A DNA stretch of 64,000 bases from the NCBI GenBank assembly GCA_949825025.1, contig OX463782.1, positions 32,521,351-32,585,350 on the forward strand, read 5' to 3'. Numbering within the stretch: position 1 is the stretch's first letter; the number at the start of each line of letters is the position of its first letter. The translations under genes were made by a program, and so were the position numbers. The notes beneath the pieces were generated by a model. The model saw nothing but the letters and a program-made list of their open reading frames with translations, had not been told where the DNA came from and made no database searches. The stretch is from Siphlonurus alternatus. Its lineage: Eukaryota; Arthropoda; Insecta; Ephemeroptera; Siphlonuridae. Below, piece by piece: positions 29,227 to 42,525 of this stretch.

Positions 29227-29338
29227 CACTACGTTTACATGACGGTGTTTAATGCGTATTCGTTGACGACGCCTCATAAGAATAACATTATCCGTCGTCA
29301 ACGAATACGCATTAAACACCGTCATGTAAATGTAGTGA
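29227..29338. repeat. Near-perfect 45-bp hairpin
   Basis: Left arm 29227-29271 (cactacgtttacatgacggt ... gttgacgacg) is matched by the inverse at 29294-29338. The one difference would be a G-U pair in RNA; the loop is about 22 nt. No target duplication is obvious. It could be a tiny MITE or a hairpin-RNA locus. Confidence 0.8.
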
Positions 29339-31112
29339 ATATAGACAAATTGATACATTGAATATTGACACGTGAATAAAATGTATGCATAATAATAAGG
29401 TTTTATTACTAGACAAATGGACGTAATTACCATATATCTCCTTTTTACCATGTACGTAAGATACTTAACGTTATTTACAATCAATATATAATAAATCATA
29501 TTCATTTTTTTATAACCTCGTTTATTATAATTATAGAAATTACTTTCAAAATGTATAAAATAAATTGCTAAATAAGATGAGATAAAGAATTCAATATATA
29601 TATTACATAAGTTGTACAAGTTATTGTGTAGGTTGTGGTATATAGACACTTGACAGTGTTTAAAGCGAGGGAGATGTTGATAGTCTTGTAACAGTAACCT
29701 ATATAGACACGAGCCTGCTCAATTTCTCAGCATTAGACTCTCAACAGCACCTCCTCGACCATACTTTTGTTCACTACTAGAAAATGTATTATATAACCGC
29801 TCTTCTGATTGCTCTTGTAACTCATTCGAATGTGGTATATGAACTGTATGTGGTGGTATATAAGAGACTAATAACTCGACCATCAAAGAGTTGATAAGCT
29901 GTTTGAACTAGACTAGCATCATGCTCGTGTTTCATGCATGCAAAGCATATTTTTATGTTGACGAGCATTTTTTTTTATTGAGTGTAAAAAAAAAAAAATA
30001 TATATAAAAAAGATTCATTGAATACAAAAATCTCGTAACTTTAAAGATAAAAATATAAAAAAAATGAATTATGAAAAATACGAGAGAATTAAATGACGTA
30101 ACATAGAAAAATAGTAAATCCAGAAAATGTAATAATCAGCATGACATAATGATCAAATAGTTGTGCGTATAATGAAATTTTCTAATGCCAACAAAATTTG
30201 ATATTTTTTTTATCATCTTACTACATCGACATAAAAACAATCTCATCATCTCACAAATCTGTATGACATTTCAAATATTGGACGATACAAGAGGAAGACT
30301 GAACTTGACTCATGGCCGTGGCAAACTGATTAGTAAACAATCCAAAACAAGATGACTTAACTTAATACTGAAACGCATAATGCGGTTGTCGGGAAGAGAC
30401 AAGAGAATATTATATATATAAAAAAAAAGTTCCAACTTTTTTACCATGCACCATTAAAGATTATTTTTTATTAGATTTTTATTTATTTATTTTAATATTT
30501 CACGTTGAAAATAAATTAATTCATACATGCGCTAATATCGGATGAAAATAAGGTTTGCATTTCTAGCTTTATTGCTTCATTTACATGTAAATGGACTGTA
30601 CACCACACCTTTAATTATTTTTAATTATTTATTACTAGTCAGAATTTCAATTTAACCAGTGACATCATTCGCACAATTAAAAAAAAATTACATCAATATG
30701 ACTTGATGTTGAAGGTGTAATTAATGTGTAATCATAGCAAAGTACACGAGCCATAAATATAATGTTCAGCAAAATAAAAATGTGTCATTTCCGTCTTAAA
30801 CTATTAAGGCTCATTTTCTTATATAAATTAATAATCTATACATCCTTATTACCACAACTTGCATAATTGTACGATGTGTTTATATTATAAATGAGTTTTT
30901 ATTAGTCATGTTTCGCAATACTGTGAAATGATGTCTCTATGGAGCGACCCGAAGAGATACGATGATATACGAACCGTGGGCGTTGACCTAGCAATAATAA
31001 TGCTTTGTCTCTATTTTTTTAAAGAAAAAATAAATTTATCTCGTCTGCGATTGTTATCGCAAACATAACACGAGGCCTAATCAGGTGGAAATATGACTTA
31101 CGTAGTAGCAAT

Positions 31113-31331
31113 CTTTTTTTAGAGACAGCCCTTAGCACCAAAAAGTCACAGAAAAAATTTCAAAACAATTGGACAAGCCGATTTTTTTAAATTAATTTTT
31201 TTAATTTAGCTCATCTCCATGGGAAAGGCCTATACTGAAAACTTGAAAAATCAATTTTAAAAAATCGGCTCGTCCAATTGTTTTGAATATTTTTCTGCAA
31301 CTTCTTGGTGCTAAGGACTGTCTCAAAAAAA
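31113..31331. mobile_element. Inverted-repeat element
   Basis: Arms of about 85 bp (ttttttagagacagccctta, gcacca, caattggac, agccgatttttt) recur inverted at 31245-31331 with scattered mismatches. The centre is AT-rich. No ORF; MITE-like. Confidence 0.75.
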
Positions 31332-32379
31332 TAAAATTAGAATTTTTATGATGTTGCCAAGGTTTACATGTTAAACAGGATAACTTCACGATGTATGATT
31401 TATTTTGTGTTATTTAATTTTCTCTTATAACATATAAAGTATAACGATCAATTGTAACGAACTCAAACATGCTCTAAATAGATTGCATTTCCATGAGTAA
31501 ATATTATGTTGTATGCTCTACAATCTATTCCAACACTAAAATTACCTTATTATTTTGTTTTTCACTTGTTCTTAAAATACGATGTCTACATTTGAAACGA
31601 TCTGTTGGCACAGATTTTAGTGTAGAAAATTTATTATACAGTACTAAAAATTTCAATGCAAATTCCTTTAAGAATACACATATATAAAATTCAATTTATA
31701 AACACTGAAAAATTTAAAAAGTACAATCACGAGATTGAATTGTGATGATAAATTATACATAGAGCGGTAATTTGGACCCATCAGACAGAGAGCAAGGTCT
31801 TTATCTTGTCATTACAATCTACAAGATACGTGAAGCGAAAGAACGTGCAGAGACACTTGCTATATTTATTTATATATAAAATATACGGCAGAGTGGGGAC
31901 ATCAAGTAAGTTGAGCAATCTTTGCCTTGGAACGCACATATAAGAGCGTGTATGAGGCAAACAGTTTAAAAAGTATACTGTACATAAAGTACTGCGCTAT
32001 ACCAATCTCTTACAACCTACAGTCCAAGTGGTATAAGATACCTACATCGAAAAGTCATATTTAGATTATACAATAATATATTTAAATACTAGATAAAAAT
32101 ACAATTACTCGTTCACCGTTCTATGCGCAGTTAAAAAAGTTGACTCATTGACAGAGTACGCTGTAATTTCTCTTATCAATACATATTCAGAGCTATATGT
32201 ACAGCTTAAGTATGTCAACTAGCTATATAAACAATTTGTTACTTCTGTAATGGAGTAGCAATTTAAATTACTATATAATTATGATTACAATGGCTACTGT
32301 ACAGATCGCTATGCATATATTGCACAGTCGAGCGCAGACTGCCCGACGCCCAATTCCCCCTCCCACCCACTTTTTTTAA

Positions 32380-32387
32380 TGACGTCA
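32380..32387. promoter_or_regulatory. CRE octamer in a promoter-like patch
   Basis: TGACGTCA followed by an E-box-like CAGCTG and a short GC-rich run (cgtcgcggaagcgag), 1.36 kb before the TP53INP coding start. Its layout resembles the shared promoter near 55286. It may be an alternative TP53INP promoter. Confidence 0.4.
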
Positions 32388-33746
32388 TACAACAGCTGAT
32401 TGTGACAGAAGCCACATCGTCGCGGAAGCGAGAACTAAAAAACGAAGGAAAAAAAAAAAAAAAAAATAAGAAGAATAAAAAAAAAAAAAAAATCTTATTC
32501 TGAAGTTTACCTTATGTGCAAATCTATAACCACTGTACAAATAAATATTATTTTGTGGTTGAAATTTTATACAGTACTCAAGATTTATATTATTAACCTT
32601 GACTAAACTCTATATAATATTATTTCTTTGATCAGCTTTCAATATAATTTACTGCGCACAAGAAATAAAGTTGAAAAGTCGTTTCTTACAGACTGAAAAT
32701 TAATAGAGCAAGTTATAGAGTTGTTACTCCAAAGTTCACAAACACTGCTGGACACTTTACAGATGATGATTATTATTTCTTTTTGTGTGTGATGACCCAG
32801 ATTTTTTTAAATAACGTACCTCGCAAAGTTATTAATTATTAGCAAACTTGACTCATTAATTGTTACTTGTTAGCTGTGATTCTTTATCAACTTCTTATAA
32901 TGCCACGCTTTTTAAATCACATAGGATGAAATATAATATTTGAATAACGTCATATATATATTATGACAACATTTTTATATAAAAATAAACATGCATATTA
33001 ATAAAGGAAGTATTATTAGAATATTATTTTTATTATTTAGCTCTCTCGAACATGACGTAGAGGGACGCAGAGGGAATTTTAACTAACTGTTAGGTTGTTA
33101 GGTAGATAAAGGGGGGATAAATATAAATTTTAATACACAAGAGGTCACATACGTCGAACTGTCGTGCACAACCGAGAGTTCGCAATCGATCTGCTAGGCT
33201 TGTACGTGTCGTATACCGGGGCTCGCTTGGCCAATTTTCCGTGCCGATTCCCTTGCCTGATACGACCTACTCCACCATATAATCGTCTGCTATATTATAA
33301 CAAACGATTTTGTTCTACGTACTTTGGTATACACTTTATTGTACTGAAGTAAAAGGAAAAAAATGAAAGGTTTTAAAAACTCACTAAACAAGTTTCATGG
33401 TACTAAAATTAAGACGAATTTACCATGGTATAATATGTACATATTATTCACTATTATATAATGATTCGAAGTTCGGAGTTATACGATAAAAAAATAAGGC
33501 ACATGTGTGTCGAAGTCCAAACACGAATGTATTATATAATTTAAAGTACTATACTGTACAGGGGAGATATAATAAAACCTTTATTTATTTATTTATTTAT
33601 TTATTATTTTTTTTTTTTTGCTAGCGAAAAGACAGACGATAGTGGGATTGTTGCATGCTCGTCACACTCGTATTTTTTAAACTAAATCATTTGTTTAAAA
33701 ATCCAGCAATTAATTAACGTCAATCGTGTTTTTGTTTGATACAGCG

Positions 33747-35065
33747 ATGTTCACGAACTTGGCAAGTCTACTTTTGGGAGTTGCGACGAGCGCCGACCCT
33801 GAGGGCGCTGCGTTCGTGGAGGTCCCCGATGAACACGAGGGGACCCGGCTGAGCGTGTTGGAGGCCGAGGATGACTGGCTCTTGGTGGAGGCGGAGGACT
33901 GCGACACCCAACGCAGTTCCCTGCTAGCCTCGATGGCTGTGGCGCCACTGACCCCGCTTTCTGCGAGGTCAAGGTCGCACTCCGTCTCGTCTCTACCCTG
34001 TCTCGAGGAGTCGTGGTGAGTCTTTGCATGTCCAACTACTATTTACATTGCAAAATCTCAACTCAGACTGTCTACATTTGTTGTATATTTAAAGAAAATC
34101 CATTAAAAACTTTCCTTATCGCATATCTTGTTTTAGTACAAAATGCTTGTGTTGTAAAAAACGTAAAAATTGATGATAAATAAAATAAAAAATAAATAGT
34201 ATTTTTATTTAGCAAAAAAAGCTAATACAGACATGTGTTGTTAATACATCAATCATCAGAAGGTGATGAAAACAATTTTGTTAGTTTTCAGATCAAGTTA
34301 CAACGATGTGTTTGTCGATAGGTACGTGACTCCGCCCCCCTGTTTCACCTCGACTGGCCCGGTTGTGGTGGAAACCTCCCCGCTGGAGAACCTGCTCATC
34401 GAGCATCCCAGCATGTCCGTGTACCAGCGGCCCACGCACCCCGTCCCCGTGCCGCTGCCTCAGCGATCGGCATCGCTTTCCCCTCCCCCCCGGGCGCGTC
34501 AGCCCCTCGCGCTCGTCAACCCCCGACCTCCGCGCGCACCCTGCGTCTCCCTGGCCAAGCAGCAGCAGCAACAGCTCGCGGCTGTGCAAGCAGCTCAGAA
34601 GGTGGGTGAAAGGAGGTTAAACTTAGAAATAATTAAAAAAAATATTATTATTTTTTTCTATTTAATGTGCAACTATAATTCAAATTATTCAAACATTATT
34701 TATTTACTTTTGCTCTTGATTGTACACGAAATTAAAGAAGTAAAACTACACATTTCCTATTTACTTTGTACCCTGGAACACAGTAGGGGGTGACGGGAGT
34801 CAACTTCTTCCATTATCAAACCCTCTTTTCCCCCATACTAAAAAATTAAACCATGTAGACTGACCAATTCGCTTGTTAAACTAAAAATATTAATCATTGA
34901 CTGTATTTGCAGGTGCAACAGAAAATTTGCTCGCAAGTGCTGCGACGCTCGGCGCTGGAGCGTAGCAACAAAGCGCGGGAGGTGAGCTCTGCTCGCAACA
35001 AGCGACCCCGCCGTGCGGACCACATGCAGCGCCACTCCGGAGCCAACAACAACCGCAAGTGCTAG
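33747..35065 (+). CDS. TP53INP: TP53INP/DOR family autophagy and transcription co-regulator
   Basis: Small adaptor protein known to shuttle between nucleus and autophagosomes and to bind ATG8/LC3 proteins. Exons 33747-34015, 34322-34601 and 34913-35065 (stop TAG) encode 233 residues, like family members (about 220-240). The N-terminus MFTNLASLLLG is the conserved hydrophobic start and resembles a nuclear export signal. Residues 41-47 (EDDWLLV) form an acidic LC3-interacting motif W-x-x-V. CLEESWYVTPPPCFT (about 86-99) and SPLENLLIEHPSMSVY are family signatures. A Pro-rich middle and a glutamine run follow. The basic C-terminus (RNKRPRR ... SGANNNRKC) is also family-typical. The ATG follows an acceptor by two bases, so the 5' UTR is spliced. 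Confidence 0.92.
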
Positions 35066-35319
35066 CGGCGCCACGTTCCAGCGGTACCCTCGCAAATCTT
35101 AATTCTAAATTAAGTAATATTATTCTAGCTGAGAATGCTAGATTTAAAAAAAAAAAAAATAACAACATGAAACATTATTATTAATCAGTCAGAAAATAAT
35201 TTTTATTTTCTTCTTTTTTTATTATTATATTCTTTAACATTTTATTTATAATTACCTGCAATAGAATATCATTATATATATATTATTAAGTGCAACATTA
35301 ACTATATATAATAAGGGGT

Positions 35320-35413
35320 TTTCACAAAGGCAAGGCCCGATTTAGGGCTCACTAAATTCGGATATGAAGAAATGGAAAATTGAGCCTAAAATCTGGCCTT
35401 AGGCCTTTGTGAA
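35320..35413. mobile_element. Small hairpin element in the TP53INP 3' flank
   Basis: ttcacaaaggc and gatttagggctca at the left are repeated inverted at the right (tgagcctaaaatc, gcctttgtgaa). About 94 bp with a short loop. The terminal motif resembles, but does not match, the element at 8124-8266. Confidence 0.6.
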
Positions 35414-38404
35414 TGCTTCCTATTATATATATAAAAAAAAAGCAAAAAAATGAAAAAAATATTTTATGATTTATAATTGTTTTAAGATTTTTAAATATAT
35501 AATTTATTATTTTATAATTAAGTTGGCTAATTTTGATAAACTCTGGCAATTAAATGCATCATTCACTAGTTTTTAAACTAGTTTTGTCTTCTGAAAGATA
35601 AAAATAAATTTGCCAGAGACAATTTCCATTTAACACATGGAAGCAAATAATAATAATAGACGACCAGCCAACAACAAATTAGAATAATAGATATGTTGTA
35701 TGTTAAATTTCAACTAACTCTTAATTAATATAGTATAGGGTTAGTTTGAAATATTTAGGCCTACCTCTGACCCATGCACATATATATGAGGAAATAACTG
35801 CCACTATCACTGAGGTAAAGTGCATTACCATCCATATTTTACCAAAGGTCATAGAGTAAAAAAGAAAACCAATTATCGTATAATTATAATAATGTACTGC
35901 CAAGTGTGTTTGATTGAATTCATGTTGTGAATTGTAATTATTCAATTTTTAATTAATAATTAATGTTAGTGCACAAAGAAAGATTTATCCAGACACTTAA
36001 AAAAAAAAATGACATAAATCAAGATGTTAAATATTATGAATATATGTTGATAACATAATATGGTAAAATGTAATTACTAAATTAATAGTAAAAGTGTTTG
36101 GTATCTTTCTTATTATATAATAATAATAATTAATATATATCTATATTCTATAATATTAACCCTATGGGTTTATCTCACCAAAATAATATTTAAAAAAACA
36201 AATTAAAATAAATATTTACTGTCCTTTACTAATAATTAAATCAAGTGAGCTAATGAGAATAGTGTGATAATATTTTAAATTACTCACAAACTCTAGTAAT
36301 TAGAAAATGTAAATGACAAACTTTTAACTCTCAGGATCGTGCTATTGTAAAGTGTGTTTACAGGGCATTATATTTTGAAACTGACTTTCCCCCCAAACAA
36401 CTCATTAAGATCTCTAAATATTATAAATACAATAAAAAAAAGCCCACTGTACGTGTTCTAATGCCCTGTGTTGGCTAAAAAAAAAAAAAAAAATTAACGA
36501 TCCAAATAAAAAAATATTACAGAGATTGTTCTTAAATTTTTAAATAACAACTTTTTATTATCAAAGCAGGCAAATAAAACAGCAAAAAATAATATGATTC
36601 ATATTTAATATGTTAGAAAAATATGAATTGCTATTTAAGCTAATAATTAATTGTACTTTGAGTAATAGAAAGTTACTTAAAATTATTGTTTAGATTTAGT
36701 GTCCCTGATAATTAAATGGGACGACGCAGTAAGAGTATATTGTGCAGCATCTAACAATATTTTAGTAATTGAGTACTAACAGAATCATTTAAAATGCTGC
36801 AATCTAATTATTAAATAATAAAAGGGTTATCATAGAAGGTTGTGTTTTGTGTGTAGAAAATAATAATAATGCCACCTCCTCCATTTTGAAGTTGTGATAC
36901 AAATTTTTGCCTTACCATTCTCAAAATGCACAAGTAATAACTGAAAAAATAGGGTACTGAGAACCCTATGGGCAAATAATATACAAAAAGAAGAAAAAAA
37001 GGAAAGATACATATTAAGAAATTGTGTTTTCAGTTTCTAATATGCTTGCAATGAACATTAGTCTTACTATAAGTAAATAGGAATAGAGTTTTTAAATACA
37101 TCTTTCACTTTGGCAGCCTAAAAAAAAAAGGAAGTAAAACTCTATCTTTGTAAACAAATAAATATATGAAACAATATATCGTTATAAGTTATTATATTTG
37201 TCTAATTAAAAACACTGTTTGATGAAATTACAATGATTGTGTATGTGTTAGAGTGTATTTGTATGCATGATTGTAGACTAAAAGTAGGATTCAAATTTAT
37301 GCTAATTAATAAAATAAATTGACTTTAGTGTTGCTGAATTGTTAATTGGTTATTTTGAAAATATATAATAATGAAGACTTAATTAATTCATTTTTATAAT
37401 TTTCACCTATTACAATTAGCAATACATGTTATTATTTTATTATTAGCTAAGTTTATCTGTAGTTATATTTATGATCTCTATGGACAAAAAAATTAAAATA
37501 GAGATGTTTATATTAAATTTATGCTTGTGTGAAATAAAAATGATTTGTGTGCGGCAAAGAAAACTTTTAAATAAAAATTTGTAAATATTATTACTGTAAA
37601 TAATATAATTCATTTACTAAGAGTGCTTGTAACCATTGTTATTTGTTGATCACTATACATCCCTATTTTATTTGAATAACCTTAATTTCACTTATCATTA
37701 TAAATGCAAAACATTGTAACTAAATTCATCTAATAATAACTTTATTATGAAAATAATATTGTTTTTTATCATGATAATGTAAAAAAAAAATATCATAAAA
37801 CGTAAAAAACAAACTACATGCGGAGATCAATCAATGATCAAAAATAATTATTATTGTTAAAAACTTCACATTGTTCTATAGATAAGTGTGCGCCCACACA
37901 AAATTAAAAAAATTATATGAAAAAAACAACAAAACAAATTATAATAAAAATGAAATAAAAATTTTATATTTAAAAAAACAAAATTTTACCTTCATTTCAT
38001 TTATATTCCTTGAATATCTAATTTAGAGAACTCTAGTTAAGGATTAAATTTCATTTGATTGGGATCTCTGAACTGACAACCTGATTTTAATGAGACGTAT
38101 CAAGGGACTTGAAAAACACTCGCCATCAATGCAGGCTGGTTTTTCTGTCTTAATCACTGAACTATATACTATGGAAAGCTAACGCCCACTCTTCTACACC
38201 CTCCTCGCTGAGGCAAAAAAAAGTTTCTCCTCTTACCATCACAGCTGATCCCTTAGCATGAAATAACGTTGAAAAGGTCTGACCTTCCTACTATAGTGGG
38301 AAGAAATAGTGGGAAGAAATCAGCTGGCAGGCAGGTAGAAGCAATCTTTATTTGCTTCAAACCCTAGTGTGTAGTCTCGCCCCCTGGTCTTAATCTTATC
38401 CAAA

Positions 38405-38520
38405 CCTATGCGAAAAAAAAAAAAAAAAAAACGCAAAATTGATTTTTTTGGCATTAAAGAATTTTTTCAGAGGAAAATGAACTCTTGATTCATTATCGAA
38501 GACCCCTAAATGAGGGGCTA
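38405..38520 (+). repeat. Dispersed repeat fragment, copy B
   Basis: Opposite orientation to the copy at 6995-7120; shares aaacctatg, tttttggcattaaagaatttt, gaggaaaatgaac and tcttgattcattat. Confidence 0.6.
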
Positions 38521-40103
38521 GGTGATGGTCTCAAATTTAATAGATTTAACAGTTACAGAGAAAAAATTCAAATTTTCTAACATGGTGGCTTATGGAGAAA
38601 AAATTTCCACCGGGAAACACTTGAAGCCTCTATAGGTGGCATAATATTTTTGAAGTAGATCCGTCTGACCAGTTTTGTGAAAATTTAGGCACAAGTTTAA
38701 CATGGAGCCTTATAGTGCACGGGGTGAAAAAACTACCCCCTTGAATTTTCTCAAACAATAGGCGATAAGGTTTTTGAACCTTCTTGAATTTTTAAATTTT
38801 GTTTCATTTGATTTCTCCAAAATTACTTAATACTTTGTACTGAACAGTATTTTTAAAAAATAAATATGAAATAGTAAATTATACACTACTTTTTTTTTAA
38901 TAATACGATACAGTATTGTAATTTTGATCCGTTTATTGTTATTGTTGTTTATTCAATTATTAGTACACACAAAATGTTTATAATTTTTAATTAATTTTTA
39001 ATAAGAAGACAACATCAAACAAAAAACATTAATCTGGAATGTTGTATTTTTATTACAATAATATGCAAGCTTATTAATAATATTTTGTTTGAGACTTCTA
39101 ATTATTTACATTTGGCTTGGTTTTAACCAAGGCTTGGTCTAAGGATGATTTGTTTGCAGACTTAATTTGCACCATCATTTTATTTATCACACTGAAGCAG
39201 AATTAAAATACAGATGACTAGAAAATTAAATAATTTTCGATTGCTTCATTGTAATATCTTAAAACTCAAAAGTTATAGTTTCTTGGGACATTCAATTTTC
39301 TGTACATGATTGAAATTACAATCTAAACATTTAACATAAACACTAAAAAAGGAATACAAATCTAAACATTTACTTCATTAGTAGCACCATATGCCAACAA
39401 TATCTTTTTTAAGTGTAAAAGCTCTCTAAAATATCATGATCGTAGTATAAATTTTAAGCAACAGGTTCATAAGAGAATATCAGTGTCTAATAGCCAGAAA
39501 ACTTCACAGCACCACTGTCTGAAATGTTGTCAAATCTTTTTTAACCATAAGACACTGAGGTCTCTGCAGTATCATATTAATTTGCGCTATGGTATCAACT
39601 ATCTCACAGTTTTTGACAGTACTTTTAATTGAGGGATGTAATATTGAACCTTATTACTACCAAATACAAGGTTCATTTGCTCAAACAAGTTATAAGGATT
39701 ACACCCATGAAACTATTCTTCAACAGAAAAATACACTAAATGTAGGCAAAATTAGTTTTCACTACAACTTTTCAAATTTCAATTGCAAAGTCTAACGGCT
39801 GGCCTGACAACGGAGGTGTTACAACGGTAGCCTAAAGCTTTCTACAACTTCAAAATGAGCTACAGTGCACTCAACTTATCATTGCTAGTCATTAATAATT
39901 GAACAGACTACATTTTATAATCCATACCGGTATTTAATAAATAATTAAGGAGCACAATTTAAAGCTCTGCAAGAACAAAAATTAAATCCGTTCAACAAAA
40001 GAAATGTTAAGCAGATATAACAAACATTAATACTTTCCATTAAAAATAACACTCAGAATATTAAAAAGAGATCATAATGTAATTTATCTGTGAATTTGAC
40101 CCA

Positions 40104-40437
40104 ATGGACAACAGACATGAAAAATTTTTATTGCAGAAATGAATAGAGGGCACCAAATTTTGCTACGTACTCTGAATTTTTTCAGATTTTTTTGAGACCT
40201 GGAACTATTTTTAAATAATTATTGAAAGTCCTGTGATTTCAGTTGGCACCTCTGAATTCTTAATAAAAAGGATAGAGACTGGACGCCTATTGACGCCTCC
40301 AGGGGGCGTGGCCACACTTTCAATAATTATTTAAAAATAGTTCTGGGTTTCAAAAAAATCTGAAAAAATTCAGAGTAGCATAATTTGGTACCCTCTATTC
40401 ATTTCTGCAATAAAAAATTTTCATGTATGTTGTCCAT
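40104..40437. mobile_element. TA-target palindromic MITE (copy 4)
   Basis: Arms start atggacaacagacatgaaaa and end with the inverse; the shared tgcagaaatgaatagaggg block is present. The loop keeps ttcttaataaaaaggata but no TGACGTCA. Its ends differ from the other copies over the first 20 bp, so it may be a subfamily. It lies in the 3' flank of the Myb/SANT gene. Confidence 0.85.
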
Positions 40438-40870
40438 TGCTTTGGAATACACACTAAAGTTTGAATAAAATGAATCAGTCATGAAATACAGTTTAATACT
40501 GGATCTTTAAAATTAATGTGTGATCTAGGAAATAAATATCTCACAAGAAATTAAAGCAAATAGAATTCTGTTTAAAATTAAACAAGTAACTTTTTAATAC
40601 AAACTGTATAATATGTAATTAAAATATACAGTAATACATTTCATGACTATATAGTAAAAAGTATCTCGTCATGTTTTATAATAACATTTTCAACTAGCAG
40701 TTTTCTCATTTATGTTCACTACGTAACTATGGATAGTTTAAATCAAAAGTTTAGTAATAATTGGACTTATTCAGTCTATAATGACATTTACAATGTTTTG
40801 TAGGGACTTGACTTATATCAGGACTTAATTAGAGTTTACTTGGTTAAGATAGTAAATGACAGAAGCACTC

Positions 40871-42525
40871 TTAGACCATGTTAGTTGTTAGTTTGGCCTG
40901 CAGTTGCTGCAGTTCAAGTGACTTACATTGTGAGTTGAGTTTTGCAGCCTCCGTCTCTGCACTTAGTCTCTCCAAACTGAGTGTGTGCAGCTGCTCCATG
41001 TGTTTGGTTCTCAGGGCGTGCTCGGTGCGATGCTGTCGCTGACGTTCCTCCAGCTGCTGCCGCTCCAGCGACACTCGCTCCAGCGTCCAGTCCAGCTGCG
41101 CCTTCAGACGAGACCTCGTGAGAAGATTCTCGTCTCGCTGACGTTGCTGCTCCTCGAGACACATGCTGAGTCGAGCGTCAAGTTCTTGTCGGAGAATGTT
41201 CATGGCTTCTCGACCGTTCTGAGTCGTCACACGGCGCTTCTTAGATGCTGGTCCATCAGCTGAAGAATTAGTAAATGTGTTAGAAAAACGTAGAAAAGAC
41301 AGTTGAAAGTGATGCAAAGGAGTGCAGCTAAAATTAAGAAAAAATAGCTTACAGCATCAAAATCATACATAAAAGTGGATGAAGAACAATTTTATGTTGG
41401 TAATTAATATAACTACACCCCACCCTCACACTTTGGAAGCAACTCTAAAATTTTAAGAAAAATAAGTTATTGGCAGTAGCGTGCTGTGAAGTAAGCAATA
41501 TGTAATGTCACTTTTACCACAAAGGTAACTAAAAGGACTCGGGACAAGCGCTGACCTTGGTACGGCACTTTCACAGGGTTCCTTATTTACATTTAAAATT
41601 CAACATTGTAGGTTTTCCGCCTTCACTTCAACTAATTATTGGCTTCAATAGGTTTGCAAACAAAAGTGCCCCCTTGGTAGGACAGCATATTGCACATACC
41701 TTGCTGTAATTGCTTCTTTTCTCCAGCAACTGTCTGTCGGCTACTTGACGAGGCTGAGACCTCAGGGACTGAAATATGATTTAAAATTCAGATATTATTT
41801 TTTGGTATCCGGTACCTTTTCTACTAAATGCAATTAAATTGTAGCATGTATTAAATTCTTAGACATACTTAAGGAAAAATGCTAAAAAAGAAAAATAAAA
41901 AAAAAGAGCTATAGCCAGAAGGAACTGGGGGCATCAAAGCAAACATTATAATCACTGTTTCTTTGTGTCGATCATATAGAGTACATATGTATGTATAGAA
42001 GAAGATTGATGATATCTCACCTGAACTAGAAGGTGTAAATGTTTCTTCTGTCAATGGAGAGGCAAGGCTATGCAAGGACGTTTCTTGGTCGTCCAAAGCA
42101 GAATCGTCAATAATAGATGAGGCAGGACCCTCCCCCGTTGAGCTCGATGTTAAATCGTAACTCATGCTTGGTTGACTCAATTCGAGGTTTAGTGTAGAAA
42201 GTTTTGAGCCGTGATTGGAGACAGATTCTATATTCAAGAAGCTATCATGACTGTTTAATGTTGATGATTGTTCGAACTTTGCTTCATCTCTCTTACACCT
42301 ATATTTCATATTTTCTACACATTTTTTAAGCTGCTGAGAGTTACGTTGTGATGTGTCAAATATTCTATTAAATTCTGCACATATTCTGTCCCATACTTTA
42401 AGTTTTAACTGTATGCTATTGGTATCAGTTCTTTTATTTTCTAAAACTTCCTTAAATTTACAAACCAGGGCAAGCAAAACTCTTTTTTCTTCTGAAGTAA
42501 ATGCTACCTGTCTGTGTCCTCCCAT
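40871..42525 (-). CDS. Myb/SANT-like DNA-binding protein (zeste / MSANTD3 type)
   Basis: Predicted nuclear DNA-binding protein. Exons on the minus strand are 42525-42021, 41768-41700 and 41259-40871 (stop TAA), 320 residues, with GT-AG junctions and closing phases. Residues about 8-90 form a Myb/SANT-like domain of the Myb_DNA-bind_5 type: FTSEEKRVLLALV, LENKRTDTNSI, a VWDRICAEFN helix and RNSQQLKKCVENMKYR. A Ser/Thr-rich acidic linker follows. KKRRV at about 197-201 looks like a nuclear localisation signal. From about 205 to the end a Leu/Gln/Arg-rich stretch (ERVSLERQQLEERQRQ) predicts a long coiled coil. This build is common in arthropod zeste-like proteins and in proteins tied to Harbinger transposons; which applies here is open. 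A foldback transposon sits 171 bp upstream of its ATG. Confidence 0.85.

Larger units (their letters stand above)
20617..33744 (+). other. Gene-poor stretch, probable long first intron and regulatory region of TP53INP
   Basis: Mostly AT-rich, with no convincing coding exon on either strand. Features noted separately are TGACGTCA sites at 22167, 24721 and 32380, a microsatellite, a perfect hairpin at 29227-29338 and an inverted-repeat element at 31113-31331. Other GC-richer patches of unknown role occur near 25970-26120, 27395-27500 and 33130-33260. Confidence 0.55.
35066..40103 (+). other. TP53INP 3' UTR and intergenic AT-rich sequence
   Basis: AT-rich, with no coding-like frame. It holds a small hairpin element at 35320-35413, a dispersed-repeat copy at 38405-38520 and a short tandem duplication (agtgggaagaaat twice near 38298). 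The two flanking genes converge here, so both 3' UTRs lie within it. Confidence 0.6.

Noticed and set aside
29113..29649. Frames on both strands sharing YMTVFNAYSLTT
   Set aside because: The shared peptide comes from the two arms of the perfect hairpin at 29227-29338, read on opposite strands.
34293..34589. Minus-strand frame opposite the TP53INP second exon
   Set aside because: Shadow of a GC-rich coding exon; no family features.
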